Positions 1-8,713 of a stretch of DNA of 64,000 nt are shown one piece after another. The stretch comes from Polyangia bacterium (GTDB lineage Bacteria; Myxococcota_A; Polyangia; Nannocystales; Nannocystaceae), in NCBI GenBank assembly GCA_030430565.1, contig JAUIKS010000044.1:28380-92379 (forward strand), read 5' to 3'. The notes under the pieces were generated by a model, which was given only the letters and a program-made list of their open reading frames with translations, was not told the origin of the DNA and did not search any database. Both the position numbers and the translations under genes were made by a program. Position 1 is the stretch's first letter; every line of letters begins with the position of its first letter.

Positions 1-2
1 CG

Positions 3-407
3 CTACCCGAACAGGCGCGAGAGCAGGCCGGGGCGGCGCTGCGACTTCTTGAGCAGCCACTCGGCCTTCTCCCCGAGCTGACGCGCGCTCACGCGGCCGA
101 CGGTCGCGTCGAGGATGGTGCCGTTGTGGACGTAGAGCAGCGTCGGGATCGAGCGGATGTTGAACGGGGCGGCGAGGAAGCCGTGGGTGCCGGTGTTGAT
201 CTTGCAGAACCGGATCTCGTCACGATTGAATTGACTGGCGACGTGTTCGAAGTCTCCCGCCATCGCGCGGCAGGGGCCGCAGGTCTGGGACCAGAAGTCG
301 ATGATCACGGCGCCGCTACCCGCGGACATGATGCTCTCGACCTCTTCTTGGGTCGTCAGATCGTCGTAGGGCGAGTCGTGATCAGCTCCGTCGGACATCT
401 TGCCCAT
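3..407 (-). CDS. thioredoxin-family protein
   Basis: Small thiol-disulfide oxidoreductase of the thioredoxin fold, presumably cytoplasmic because no signal peptide is visible. The core contains IIDFWSQTCGPCRAM, which carries the classic CGPC redox site, followed later by the SIPTLLYV cis-proline strand and a C-terminal helix. The C-terminus is longer than minimal thioredoxin and ends in a basic tail (KKSQRRPGLLSRLFG). The ATG at 407 is chosen; a second in-frame ATG at 398 is equally possible, and an upstream open stretch to 494 looks non-coding. It is divergent from the membrane protein gene at 578. The general family is secure from the active site; the specific partner is unknown. Confidence 0.9.
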   Translation of the reverse strand: MGKMSDGADHDSPYDDLTTQEEVESIMSAGSGAVIIDFWSQTCGPCRAMAGDFEHVASQFNRDEIRFCKINTGTHGFLAAPFNIRSIPTLLYVHNGTILDATVGRVSARQLGEKAEWLLKKSQRRPGLLSRLFG

Positions 408-577
408 CGTATGTCGATCGACAGCGCTCACAATAGACGCGGGCGTGTGGAATCGCCCGCAAATTTGGAGCGCCGCGACGAGGCGCGCGCGCATCCGTGG
501 TTTCGGTCCGCGAGCCGACGGCGCCGCGCTCGCGTCGGCGCGCGGGCGCGCGGAGACAGCTCGAGTACTATGCGGCC

Positions 578-1369
578 ATGGAGCAGGATGCGGGCTCTGA
601 GGTGGATGTGGCCGCCGCGGCGTTGGCGGCAGACGCGGAGCTGGCGGCGACGCCCGAGGGCCGGCGGGCGGTCTCGCTGCTGGTCGGCGGAGGCAAGAAC
701 TTCCTGTGGGATCTGACCTTCGGCAGCGCGCGTCGGGTGATCGGCTCCGCGGTCTTGTGGACCGTCGGCTTCTTCATCACCGGCGTGGTGTTTCAGCTCT
801 ACGAGGTCAACACCCAGGCTGTCTCGGGGATCTTCAAGCTCGCCGGCTTCGCGGTGATCGTCGTCTTGTTCCCGCTCGCGGGTCTCGTCAGCGGTGTGTT
901 CTGGGGGCTCTACACGAGCCTCATGCGACAGGTCGAGGCGGTCGAGCGCGCGGTCCAGACGGCGGTCGACGCGGTGCTCGCCAAGGTCCAGGAGGCGAGC
1001 GACGCGGCGCGTGACAAGATCGGCGAGGCGCTGGGCGTGCAGCAATTCACGGCGCTCCTGGACGCGAAGATCGAGGAGCTGGTGAGCGCGGCGGAGCAGG
1101 GGCAGGCGGGGCTCGGGCGGAGGTTCGCGCGGCGACTCTCGAGCTGGATGCTGGGTCGGCTGTTGAAGACGGTACGCGCGGTGGTCGTGCGCTCGCTGCT
1201 GCGCGATCGCGAGACCGTGTCGATCGCGCAGTTCGTCAACTTCATGCAGGAGAAGGCCTTCGGGCTCGTGCTCGAGCAGGTCAAGCAGCGCGTACGCCTG
1301 CTGCGGATCATCCCGTTCATCGGCGTGGCGTTGTTCGTGATCCTGCCGGTGCTGATGACGGTGCTCTAG
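578..1369 (+). CDS. conserved hypothetical membrane protein
   Basis: Unrecognised 263-residue protein. Two hydrophobic segments lie near residues 48-68 and 78-105 (AVLWTVGFFITGVVF; FAVIVVLFPLAGLVSGVFW), a long amphipathic Ala/Glu/Arg-rich helical region follows, and a last hydrophobic segment sits at the extreme C-terminus (FIGVALFVILPVLMTVL). This suggests an inner-membrane protein with a helical cytoplasmic or periplasmic middle. The ATG at 578 is preferred over an upstream GTG because the extra N-terminus is Arg-rich and overlaps the divergent promoter region of the thioredoxin gene. No catalytic motif is seen. It is followed 70 bp later by the PLP enzyme gene, so co-transcription is possible. 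Confidence 0.7.
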   Translation: MEQDAGSEVDVAAAALAADAELAATPEGRRAVSLLVGGGKNFLWDLTFGSARRVIGSAVLWTVGFFITGVVFQLYEVNTQAVSGIFKLAGFAVIVVLFPLAGLVSGVFWGLYTSLMRQVEAVERAVQTAVDAVLAKVQEASDAARDKIGEALGVQQFTALLDAKIEELVSAAEQGQAGLGRRFARRLSSWMLGRLLKTVRAVVVRSLLRDRETVSIAQFVNFMQEKAFGLVLEQVKQRVRLLRIIPFIGVALFVILPVLMTVL

Positions 1370-1439
1370 AGCCCGCGTCGGCGCCTCGCGTTGGCGGGGA
1401 GGCGCGCGCTGTGTACTCTCCGCCGGGCGGAGGCGGTGG

Positions 1440-2582
1440 ATGACCGACGGGAGCTCGACGGCGCGGGAAGACGGGACGATCTATCTCAACCACGCGGGCA
1501 CGAGCTGGCCCAAGCCGCCGGAGGTGCGCGCGGCGGCGGCGGCGGCCCTGACGAGCGACCCCCGGGAGTGGCCGCGGCGCTTCGAAGCGGGGCGCGCCGC
1601 GATCGCGCGCTTCTTCGGGGTACAGGATCCAGAGGACATGTTGATCACGCCGGGCTGCACGGCCGCGCTGGCGGTCGCGCTCGCCGACCTGCCGTGGGCG
1701 CGGGGGGATCGGCTGATCATCGGCGGGCTCGAGCATCACGCGCTGCACCGGCCGGCGCGCGCGCTGGCGGAGGAGCGCGGGGTCGAGCTGCTCGTCGCGC
1801 CCTACGCCCCTGGGGCGCCGATCGAGCTCGACTTCGTGGCGCGCGCGCTGCAGGAGGGCGGCGTTCGCCTGGTCGCCTTCGCGATGGCGAGCAACGTCAC
1901 CGGCGAGCTGGCGCCCGCGCGTCAGCTCGCCGCGCTCGCGCGCGAGCACGGCGCGCTGTGTCTCGTCGACGCGGCCCAGGCCGCGGGGGTCGTCGAGCTT
2001 GATGTCGCGGCGCTCGGCGCCGATCTGCTGGCCTTCGCGGGGCATAAGGGTCCGCTCGGTCCGCAGGGGGTCGGCGGGCTGTACATCGCGCCCCACGTGC
2101 GCATGCGCGCGCCGGCGGCGAGCTGCTCACGCGCCGGCGTGTGCGCCGTCGGGGGCTCGTCCAAGCCGGGCTACTGCGACGTCGGCTCGGTGAACTACGC
2201 GGGCCTCGCGGGCCTGGTCGCGGGGTTGAGGTGGATCGAGTCGCGCGGGCTCTCGAAGCTGCGCGCGCACACGCTGGGGTTGACGCGGACGCTGCTGACC
2301 GGGCTCGCGCGCGTCCCCGGCGTGCGGGTCATCGGCGCGGCGGAGGCGGAGGCGCGCGTCCCGGTCGTCTCGTTCGTGCACGAGCGACTCCCGCCCGAGC
2401 TGATCGCGGCGCGGCTTCGGGGTGAGCACGGGATCGTGGTGCGCGCGGGGCAGCAGTGCGCGCCGCTCGCCCATGAGACCCTCGGGACAGGCGAAGCGGG
2501 GACGGTGCGGGTGAGCGTCGGCGCGAGCTCGCGCGCGCGAGATGTCGCGGCGCTGCTGCGCGCGCTCGCGGCGATCTGTTGA
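1440..2582 (+). CDS. class-V aminotransferase, cysteine desulfurase-like
   Basis: PLP-dependent enzyme of fold type I, 380 residues, matching the NifS/SufS class in length and motifs. The start region IYLNHAGTSWPKPPEV is typical of the family. Residues DAAQ (Asp177) and AGHKGPLGPQG (Lys203, predicted Schiff-base lysine) form the cofactor site. GQQCAPLAHETLGT places Cys340 where cysteine desulfurases carry the persulfide-forming cysteine, and the R-x-G-x-x-CAP-x-x-H form resembles the family once grouped with selenocysteine lyases. Likely role: sulfur mobilisation from cysteine. No Fe-S scaffold gene is adjacent, so a link to Fe-S assembly is not shown. Its stop lies 12 bp before the ATG of the next gene. 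Confidence 0.85.
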   Translation: MTDGSSTAREDGTIYLNHAGTSWPKPPEVRAAAAAALTSDPREWPRRFEAGRAAIARFFGVQDPEDMLITPGCTAALAVALADLPWARGDRLIIGGLEHHALHRPARALAEERGVELLVAPYAPGAPIELDFVARALQEGGVRLVAFAMASNVTGELAPARQLAALAREHGALCLVDAAQAAGVVELDVAALGADLLAFAGHKGPLGPQGVGGLYIAPHVRMRAPAASCSRAGVCAVGGSSKPGYCDVGSVNYAGLAGLVAGLRWIESRGLSKLRAHTLGLTRTLLTGLARVPGVRVIGAAEAEARVPVVSFVHERLPPELIAARLRGEHGIVVRAGQQCAPLAHETLGTGEAGTVRVSVGASSRARDVAALLRALAAIC

Positions 2583-2593
2583 GCTCGGGGGTC

Positions 2594-5560
2594 ATGGCTC
2601 GCATCATGGAGGCGGTGCAGGCGGACGACGACGAGGCGCTCACGCGCGAGCTGCAGCGCCTGCGCGAGGGCGGCGCGCCGCTGCCCCGCGAGCTCGCGCT
2701 GACGCTCGTAGACCGCTACCCGGGCTTCTTCTTCCTGATCCCGGAGGTGTTCGCGCGCGAGGCCGGGTCGCGGGCGGTGGCGCTGATGCAGGAGGCGGGG
2801 CGGCTCGGCTGCGCGACCTGGGCCGCGTGCTGGGGCGCGCGGATTCAGGTCCACGAGCGGGTGGAGCGCGCGGTGGCGGCGACCCGGATCGTGCGGGCCT
2901 TCGTGGCGAGCGAGCGGGAGCTCGAGCTCTCGCCGCGGGGGATGCCCGATCCTCGGCGCGAGGGCTTCGTCGGCGAGGTGTGGGCGCGCTTGGTCGCGGG
3001 GGTCGGGAACCGCGAGGCCACGGGGCACCTGCTCGCGTGGCTGCTCACGGCCGCGGGGGAGCAGGTCGCGCTGCGCGACGCGCCGCAGGAGCGCCGGGCC
3101 GTCGTGGTGATTCGCGGGGCGGCGCCCGGTGGCGGTGATGTGCTCGCCGACGCGTGGCGCGGCGAGCTCTTGGTCCCGGCTGGGGCCGGTGAACCGCGCG
3201 TGATCCGGGTCGAGCGGGCGGGGCGGGCTCGAGGCGAGCCCGCGCGCGCGTTCCAGGACCTGGTCGATCGGGCTGATCCGCTGCATCCCTTGACGCGCGT
3301 GGCAGCGCCGGCGGCGTCGCGCTCGCGCGCGTCACCTCCAGGGCGCGACGCCCGTCGTCGCTACCTGTTCGCGCGCGCGCGCGCGCTCGCGGGTGACGAG
3401 TCGCGTACGGCCTACGCCGCGCTGCTCCGTGACCGCTGGGTCGCGGCCGATCTGCGGGCGCGGGCGCGATGCTTCCTCGCGCGGGGCGGGCTCTTGGGCG
3501 AGCGTGAGGGGGGCGGCGCCGCGGAGGACGTCACGACGACGGCGAGCGCCGTGCTCCGCGAGCGCTTGCGTCCGCGGTACCGCGTCCGCGCGGTCGCGCT
3601 CGAGGCGGCGCGCCTGGTCGCGACCCTCGCGATCCGGATGAACTCGGGCGACGTGGTCGAGCTGCAGATCAACCTCGAGTGGGGCGGGGCGGGGCGGTGG
3701 CCGGCGCGGGTCGGCGACATCGGGGTCAGCTACTCGCTGCGCGCCGAGACCCTGCCGGATCGCGTCGGCGTCGCGATCGCGCGGGATGTCGCGTCGCGGC
3801 TGCGCCCGGCGGCGTCGCGCCTCAGCGCGCTTCGTCAGGCCGCGACGCGGGCGAGCGAGCGCGACGACGCGGCGGCGGAGTCGACGGACGCCGCGGATCG
3901 AGATGTCTCTCCAGACAGGATCATCGCCGCGCGGACGTCGCTGCTCGAGCGCGGCGCGCCCGAGGATCGAGCGAGCGTCGCGCTCGCGCTCATGGCGAGG
4001 CGACGCTGGCGCGAGGCCGCCGCGCTCCTCGGCCCGGACACGGTCGACCCGATGGCGGCGGGCGTGCCCGAGGTCTTGGCGGCGGGCGTGCTCGCGGGCG
4101 CGCTCGGGCGGGGGGCTGAGCTCGCGGCGCTGCTCGATCGACTGACCAGCGACGCGTCGACGCCCCGCCGGGCGCTCGCGGCCCTGGCGTTCGCCGAGCG
4201 GCGGCCGTGGACGGCGCTGCGCTGGCTGCCGGCGCCGACGCGGGGCGAGGACTGGCTGACCCTTCGTACATACCTAGAGGCGGCGGGGCGGCGTCCCCAG
4301 ACCGAGGGCTTCGACGGGGGCGAGCTCCTCGACGGGCTGCGCGCGTGTCTCGAGTCGGCGCCGCGGCGCCCCGAGCTGGACGAGGGCGCGCGCTCGCTGC
4401 CGGCGGCGCTGCGCCGGCTGGGCGCGGACGCGGCGCTCGCGGCCTGGGTCGAGGGGTGCCGGCGTCGCGGCGATCATGCGCTGGCGGATCGGTGGGCGCG
4501 GCGGCGCGAAGATGCCGGTTCCACTGAACAGGTACAGGAAGACAGGTCAGCGCGCGCGGCGTCTCGCCCGCGCGCGCGCGCGGAGACCGTCGAGGCGGCG
4601 CTCGAGCGGCTCGAGCGTGACGCCGATGGACCGGACGCGGCGCGCTGGTCCGCGGCCGCCGAGACGGTGCTGCGCTCGGAGGACGAGCTCGCGGCGACCC
4701 GCCCGGACGCGCTGATGTGGCATCGCTATCAGCTGTTCGCCCCGCCCGCGCGCGCGCCCATCATCGGTCGACCCCGGGCCGCGCGACAGCTCGCGCGCGA
4801 CTTCCTCGACGCCGGCGGCGCGCTGCGACTCCGCGGCGCGCTGGATCGCGGTCGCGTGGCGTGGTGGCGGCAGCACGGCGTCCAGCGGATCCGCGAGGGG
4901 GCGCCGTGGATCAAGGAGCCCGAGCACGTCGACGCGCTCGCGCGCTTCGAGCTCGAGCAGCCCGGGACGTGGCCGCGCTCGCGCGTCACCTTCACCGGCG
5001 ACCGCGCGGTGCACCTCGCCTCCCTCGGCGCGCTCGGCCCCGCGATCGACGTCCTGGTCGGCGGGCGTGAGCGGCTGGTCGCGCCCGCGATCCGCAACGC
5101 CGCGATCTACTCGCCGGGCTTCCTCGAGCATCGGCGCAGGAACCTGCGCGGGATCGGCTGGCACGTCGACGACACGTCCCGGCGCGCGCGCCTCGGGGGG
5201 CACCGTCTGGCGATCCTGCTGATCGTGTTGCTCGAGGACATCGAGGACGGCTTCGGGACCGGGCTGGCGCTTGGGTCACCCGCCGGGCTCGCCCGCCGGC
5301 TCGCCGAGGGCGGCGAGCTCGACACCGAGGACGATCGGGTCGCCAAGTCGGTCGCGCGTGGCTGCGCGCACCGGACCGCGCACGGGCGCGCGGGGGACGT
5401 GTACCTCCTGCACCCGTGGATGGTGCACGGCGCGATCGGGACGCTGCGCGGCCAGCTTCGCGTGCTCAGCAACCCGGGCTTGTTTCAGCGCGAGCCGCTG
5501 TACAGGGCCGAGGGGCCGCGCTCTCCCGTCGAGGAGCTGATCCACGACGCGCTCGCGTGA
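2594..5560 (+). CDS. large protein with C-terminal phytanoyl-CoA dioxygenase-like domain
   Basis: About 988 residues. The first ~750 are Ala/Arg-rich and helical, with no domain I can name. The last ~200 look like an Fe(II)/2-oxoglutarate oxygenase jelly-roll: GIGWHVDD supplies an HxD pair (about His857/Asp859), LLIVLLEDIEDGFGTGLALG reads as a core strand pair, and LLHPWMVHGAIG followed by LRGQLRVLSNPG supplies the distal His (about 945) and an Arg that could hold the co-substrate. The order and spacing fit PhyH-type proteins. Start: the ATG at 2594 is chosen; a TTG at 2579 would overlap the preceding stop and give 993 residues. It is probably co-transcribed with the PLP enzyme. The substrate is unknown. 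Confidence 0.7.
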   Translation: MARIMEAVQADDDEALTRELQRLREGGAPLPRELALTLVDRYPGFFFLIPEVFAREAGSRAVALMQEAGRLGCATWAACWGARIQVHERVERAVAATRIVRAFVASERELELSPRGMPDPRREGFVGEVWARLVAGVGNREATGHLLAWLLTAAGEQVALRDAPQERRAVVVIRGAAPGGGDVLADAWRGELLVPAGAGEPRVIRVERAGRARGEPARAFQDLVDRADPLHPLTRVAAPAASRSRASPPGRDARRRYLFARARALAGDESRTAYAALLRDRWVAADLRARARCFLARGGLLGEREGGGAAEDVTTTASAVLRERLRPRYRVRAVALEAARLVATLAIRMNSGDVVELQINLEWGGAGRWPARVGDIGVSYSLRAETLPDRVGVAIARDVASRLRPAASRLSALRQAATRASERDDAAAESTDAADRDVSPDRIIAARTSLLERGAPEDRASVALALMARRRWREAAALLGPDTVDPMAAGVPEVLAAGVLAGALGRGAELAALLDRLTSDASTPRRALAALAFAERRPWTALRWLPAPTRGEDWLTLRTYLEAAGRRPQTEGFDGGELLDGLRACLESAPRRPELDEGARSLPAALRRLGADAALAAWVEGCRRRGDHALADRWARRREDAGSTEQVQEDRSARAASRPRARAETVEAALERLERDADGPDAARWSAAAETVLRSEDELAATRPDALMWHRYQLFAPPARAPIIGRPRAARQLARDFLDAGGALRLRGALDRGRVAWWRQHGVQRIREGAPWIKEPEHVDALARFELEQPGTWPRSRVTFTGDRAVHLASLGALGPAIDVLVGGRERLVAPAIRNAAIYSPGFLEHRRRNLRGIGWHVDDTSRRARLGGHRLAILLIVLLEDIEDGFGTGLALGSPAGLARRLAEGGELDTEDDRVAKSVARGCAHRTAHGRAGDVYLLHPWMVHGAIGTLRGQLRVLSNPGLFQREPLYRAEGPRSPVEELIHDALA

Positions 5561-5758
5561 CCCGGTCTGCGAGAACCGCAGGCCCGCGCCTGCGAAATCA
5601 GCAGCGGCGCGGCGGCGGCCTCAGCAGCCCGGATGGAAACGCTGGATTTTGCTCCGGATATCGTGGGCGAGGCGGGGGCGGTCGGGTGGCGCGCGCCTTG
5701 CTTTTGATTCCGGTGTCGCGTCGCGCACCCCAGCGCGCGCGCGCAGAAAGTCGATCTC

Positions 5759-6913
5759 ATGACGCTACGGAAGTTGTTCTCGCCCTGTTCCTCCTGCATG
5801 GCGCTCGTGAGCGCGAGCGCGCTGCTGTTCACCGGCTGCGGCGACTCAGGCCCAGGGGGCGGCACAGACGGCGAGACCGAGACGGGCTCGATGGAGGAGT
5901 CGACGACGGCGGGCGAGGGCACGGGCGGAAGCACTGGCGCGGCGACCACGGAGGACGGGACCGGCGGCCAGGGCGGGACCGGGGGCACGGGCGCGGACAC
6001 CGACGACGGGACCGACACGGATGACACGGGCGCCGGCGACGGCTGCCCCGCGGACGTGTTCTTGGATCTGTCGAGCGCGCCAGGTGCTGGCGACGCCTAC
6101 CCCGATCCCGTGCTCGAGGTCGAGTGCGTCGACGACAAGCTGCTCGTGCACAGCAACGGGATCCCGCACTACCGCTTCATCCCGATCACCCCCAACGCGC
6201 TGGTCGAGCAGGACTTCAACTGGGAGATCACGCTCAACCCCGAGGTCGCACCTGAACCAACGGACATCCCGCTGCTCGGCCTCGTCGGCTTCACGGTCAA
6301 CGGCCTGCCGTTCTTCGGGGCGAACGAGGGCCCGCAGCCGGCGGACGAGGCGTTTGGCGATCCGATCTACAACCAGATCATGGACGAGTGCCTCGGGCAC
6401 ACCGCGTTCTCGTACCACTACCACGCGCTCGTCGAGCGCTGCCTGATCCAGGCTGGGGTCGTCGACGAGCCGTGGAGCAACCCCGCGCCGCCCCAGGGCG
6501 AGCCCTCGCCGATCCTCGCCTTCGCCTACGACGGCTTCCCGATCTACGGCGCGCGCGGCTGCCTTGACGAGGGCTGCGCCGAGGTCGTCGAGTACAAGAG
6601 CAGCTGGGTGCAGATCGACGATCCGACGCAGAACGCCTGGGACGCCTACGAGTACCAGGCGAGCGACGCGCCCGAGCAGCTCGACCGCTGCAACGGGCAC
6701 TACGGGCCCAAGGGCGACTATCACTACCACGCGACCGCCGGCTTCCCCTACATCATCGGCTGCTTCGCCGGCACGCCGGGCGAGGGCGTCGGCGGAGACG
6801 GCGGCGGTGGCGGGATGGAGCTGCCGCAGTGCGAGCCCGGGCAGACGATGTGCTGCGGCGACGACGTCTGCGACGGCCCCGAGACCGCGGACAACTGCCC
6901 CGCGGACTGCTGA
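5759..6913 (+). CDS. YHYH-domain lipoprotein
   Basis: Secreted lipoprotein of 384 residues. The signal peptide ends in the lipobox LLFTGC, followed by about 75 residues of Gly/Thr/Asp-rich linker. The globular part has the YHYH family signatures: HYRFIPITPN, TVNGLPFFGANEGP, AFSYHYHA, LAFAYDGFPIYGARG and GDYHYHATAGFPYIIGCF. The C-terminus adds a Cys-rich tail (MCCGDDVCDGPETADNCPADC is the motif region). The YHYH family is associated with extracellular or cell-surface proteins whose biochemical role is not established. Standalone gene; the next gene is convergent 12 bp away. Start is the ATG at 5759, which immediately precedes the signal sequence. Confidence 0.88.
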   Translation: MTLRKLFSPCSSCMALVSASALLFTGCGDSGPGGGTDGETETGSMEESTTAGEGTGGSTGAATTEDGTGGQGGTGGTGADTDDGTDTDDTGAGDGCPADVFLDLSSAPGAGDAYPDPVLEVECVDDKLLVHSNGIPHYRFIPITPNALVEQDFNWEITLNPEVAPEPTDIPLLGLVGFTVNGLPFFGANEGPQPADEAFGDPIYNQIMDECLGHTAFSYHYHALVERCLIQAGVVDEPWSNPAPPQGEPSPILAFAYDGFPIYGARGCLDEGCAEVVEYKSSWVQIDDPTQNAWDAYEYQASDAPEQLDRCNGHYGPKGDYHYHATAGFPYIIGCFAGTPGEGVGGDGGGGGMELPQCEPGQTMCCGDDVCDGPETADNCPADC

Positions 6914-6925
6914 GCGCGCGCGTCG

Positions 6926-8464
6926 CTACGGCGCGCTGGCGAAGCGGCCGACCCAGGCCTCGTTGAGGCTGCCCGCGAGGTAGACCGCGCCGCCGGGGCT
7001 GCCGTCGTCGACCGCGAGCACCGCGTTGGTCCAGGTCAGCGGCCCCTCGGCGGTCGCCGACCACCAGCTGAGCGCGCCCTCGTGGGTGAAGCTCGCGTAG
7101 GCCAGGCGCGGCTCGTCGTCCTCCTCGGGTGTCCCGCTCCCGGCGACGAGGATGTGCTCGGGGTGCAGCGCGATCGAGCGACCTGACGAGTAGGACAGAT
7201 CGTCGAAGGTCGTCGACCACATCGGCCCGCCGCCCGCGGCGCGTCGGGCCAGCCAGAGCGCGTCGCGCTGCTCGATGTTCAGGATGTCGTTTTCGTCGGG
7301 CACGATCGCGACGTCGACGCCGACGCGGCCGGTGAGGAGGATGTCCCCCTCGTCGGTGAGCGCGAGGCCGATGGCCTCGTCGTGACCTCCCTCGCCGCCG
7401 TCAACGCGCTCGGCCCAGACGAGGTCGCCCTCGGGCGTCAGCTCGGCGAGCCAGGCGTCGCTGTCCTGCGGTAGATCGCCCGGCTCGAAGGTCGTGATCA
7501 TGCCCGCTACGACGATCGCGCCGTCGGGGTGCGCCGCGATCGCCGAGAGCCCGCCCCGGTTGTTCTCCAGGCCCGGGTTGAGGGTCTTGGTCCACTGCAG
7601 CGCGCCGTCCTCGCTCACGCTCATGATCAGCATCTCAGGCGGCTCGACCCAGCCGTCGGTGCTGCCGACCCCGTAGATGTTGCCGTCGGCGAGCGCGACG
7701 CTCCAGATGAAGCCGGAGCCGAGGTCGTCGCCCATGGTCGACCAGATCAGCTCGCCGGCGGGGTCGTGCCGCGCGATCTGCCCGTAGAAGCAGCCGTCGG
7801 AGCAGTTGTAGTTGTGCGCGATGCCGCCGGTGATCAGGTCACCGTTCGGCGCCGTGACGACCGCGGTGATCCGGTCGCTCAGCGGCGAGTGATCCTGGAT
7901 CCGCGACCACAGCAGCGCGCCCTCGGGCGAGTAGGCGCGCATCCAGCCGACGCTCGGCATCATGTCGATCGGGTAGGTGGGCGAGCGCTCGCTGCCGACG
8001 GCGATGATCGAGCCGTCGAGCGCGCGCGTCAGCGCCAGCGCGCTCGAGTTGTCGTCGCGGACGCCGGGGTAGACATCGAACCACAGCGTCGCGCCGGCGT
8101 CGTCGCTGCAGGTCGCGTCGCAGCCGTCGTGGTCCAGCGCGTTGCCGTCGTCGCAGAGCTCGGGCGGCTCGACGAGGCCGTCTCCGCAGACCGGCGGCGG
8201 GCCCCCGGTGCTCCCGGTCGGCGCGTCGTCGCCGGTTGTGTCGTTCGTCGTCGCGCTCGAGCCTGAGTTCGTGCTCGCGGTGGTGCTCGCGTCGGTCGAC
8301 CCGCCCGGTCCCGCGCTGGTGCTGCTCGCGCTGGCGCCCGAGCTCGAGCCCTGCGCGTCGCTCTCGCTGGCGGCCTCGGTCGTCGCAGCGTCTGTCTCAT
8401 TGACCATGTTCGTACACGCGGCGAGGCCGGCGAGCGCGGTGACGAGGGGGATCCGGTACCTCAC
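6926..8464 (-). CDS. beta-propeller lipoprotein with myxobacterial Cys repeat
   Basis: Secreted lipoprotein of about 512 residues. The GTG at 8464 starts a signal peptide (VRYRIPLVTALAGLAAC) with an LAAC lipobox; the longer open frame upstream is Arg-rich and unlikely to be translated. A Ser/Thr/Ala linker of about 85 residues leads into one cysteine repeat, CGDGLVEPPELCDDGN followed by DGCDATC, typical of myxobacterial surface proteins. The rest is a run of 40-60-residue units with repeated patterns such as GDLIWST, GALQWTKT and GDLVWAERV, the form seen in PQQ-like or delta-60-type propellers. Probably a surface or periplasmic propeller of unknown ligand. Confidence 0.82.
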   Translation of the reverse strand: MRYRIPLVTALAGLAACTNMVNETDAATTEAASESDAQGSSSGASASSTSAGPGGSTDASTTASTNSGSSATTNDTTGDDAPTGSTGGPPPVCGDGLVEPPELCDDGNALDHDGCDATCSDDAGATLWFDVYPGVRDDNSSALALTRALDGSIIAVGSERSPTYPIDMMPSVGWMRAYSPEGALLWSRIQDHSPLSDRITAVVTAPNGDLITGGIAHNYNCSDGCFYGQIARHDPAGELIWSTMGDDLGSGFIWSVALADGNIYGVGSTDGWVEPPEMLIMSVSEDGALQWTKTLNPGLENNRGGLSAIAAHPDGAIVVAGMITTFEPGDLPQDSDAWLAELTPEGDLVWAERVDGGEGGHDEAIGLALTDEGDILLTGRVGVDVAIVPDENDILNIEQRDALWLARRAAGGGPMWSTTFDDLSYSSGRSIALHPEHILVAGSGTPEEDDEPRLAYASFTHEGALSWWSATAEGPLTWTNAVLAVDDGSPGGAVYLAGSLNEAWVGRFASAP

Positions 8465-8645
8465 GACCTGACGGTAGCCGAGCCCGCGAACGCGAGGGAA
8501 GCGAGCGTTCGGCGCTCGCGAGCGTCCGCGGCGTCGGAAGATTGCGCCGCCCAATTCGGGCGCTCGAGTTCACGGCGCGCCTTCAATTGGGCGCGCGTTC
8601 GCGCGCTTGACCCGCAGATGAGCCACGTTTCGGCAGCGTTCGCGC

Positions 8646-8673
8646 TTGACGGCTCGCTACGTGGTGCTATTAG
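8646..8673 (+). promoter_or_regulatory. predicted promoter of TetR-hydrolase operon
   Basis: A -35-like TTGACG (8646-8651) and a -10-like TATTAG (8668-8673) are separated by 16 bp, just upstream of the TetR gene. The -10 abuts the tandem operator-like repeats that begin at 8671, so repressor binding there would block initiation or promoter escape. Predicted by eye from sigma-70 consensus only. Confidence 0.5.
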
Positions 8674-8712
8674 ACTTACAGGTCTAGACTTTGAGGTCTA
8701 GACTTTGAGGTC
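8671..8712 (+). repeat. three tandem 14-bp operator-like repeats before TetR gene
   Basis: Three head-to-tail 14-bp units at 8671-8684, 8685-8698 and 8699-8712: TAGACTTACAGGTC, then TAGACTTTGAGGTC twice. Each unit with the first two bases of the next forms a palindrome, TAGACTT-NN-AGGTCTA, with half-sites TAGACyT. The array starts inside the predicted -10 and ends one base before the TetR ATG. Such arrays are typical autoregulatory operators for TetR-type repressors; the binding itself is inferred. Confidence 0.75.
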
Positions 8713-8713
8713 T

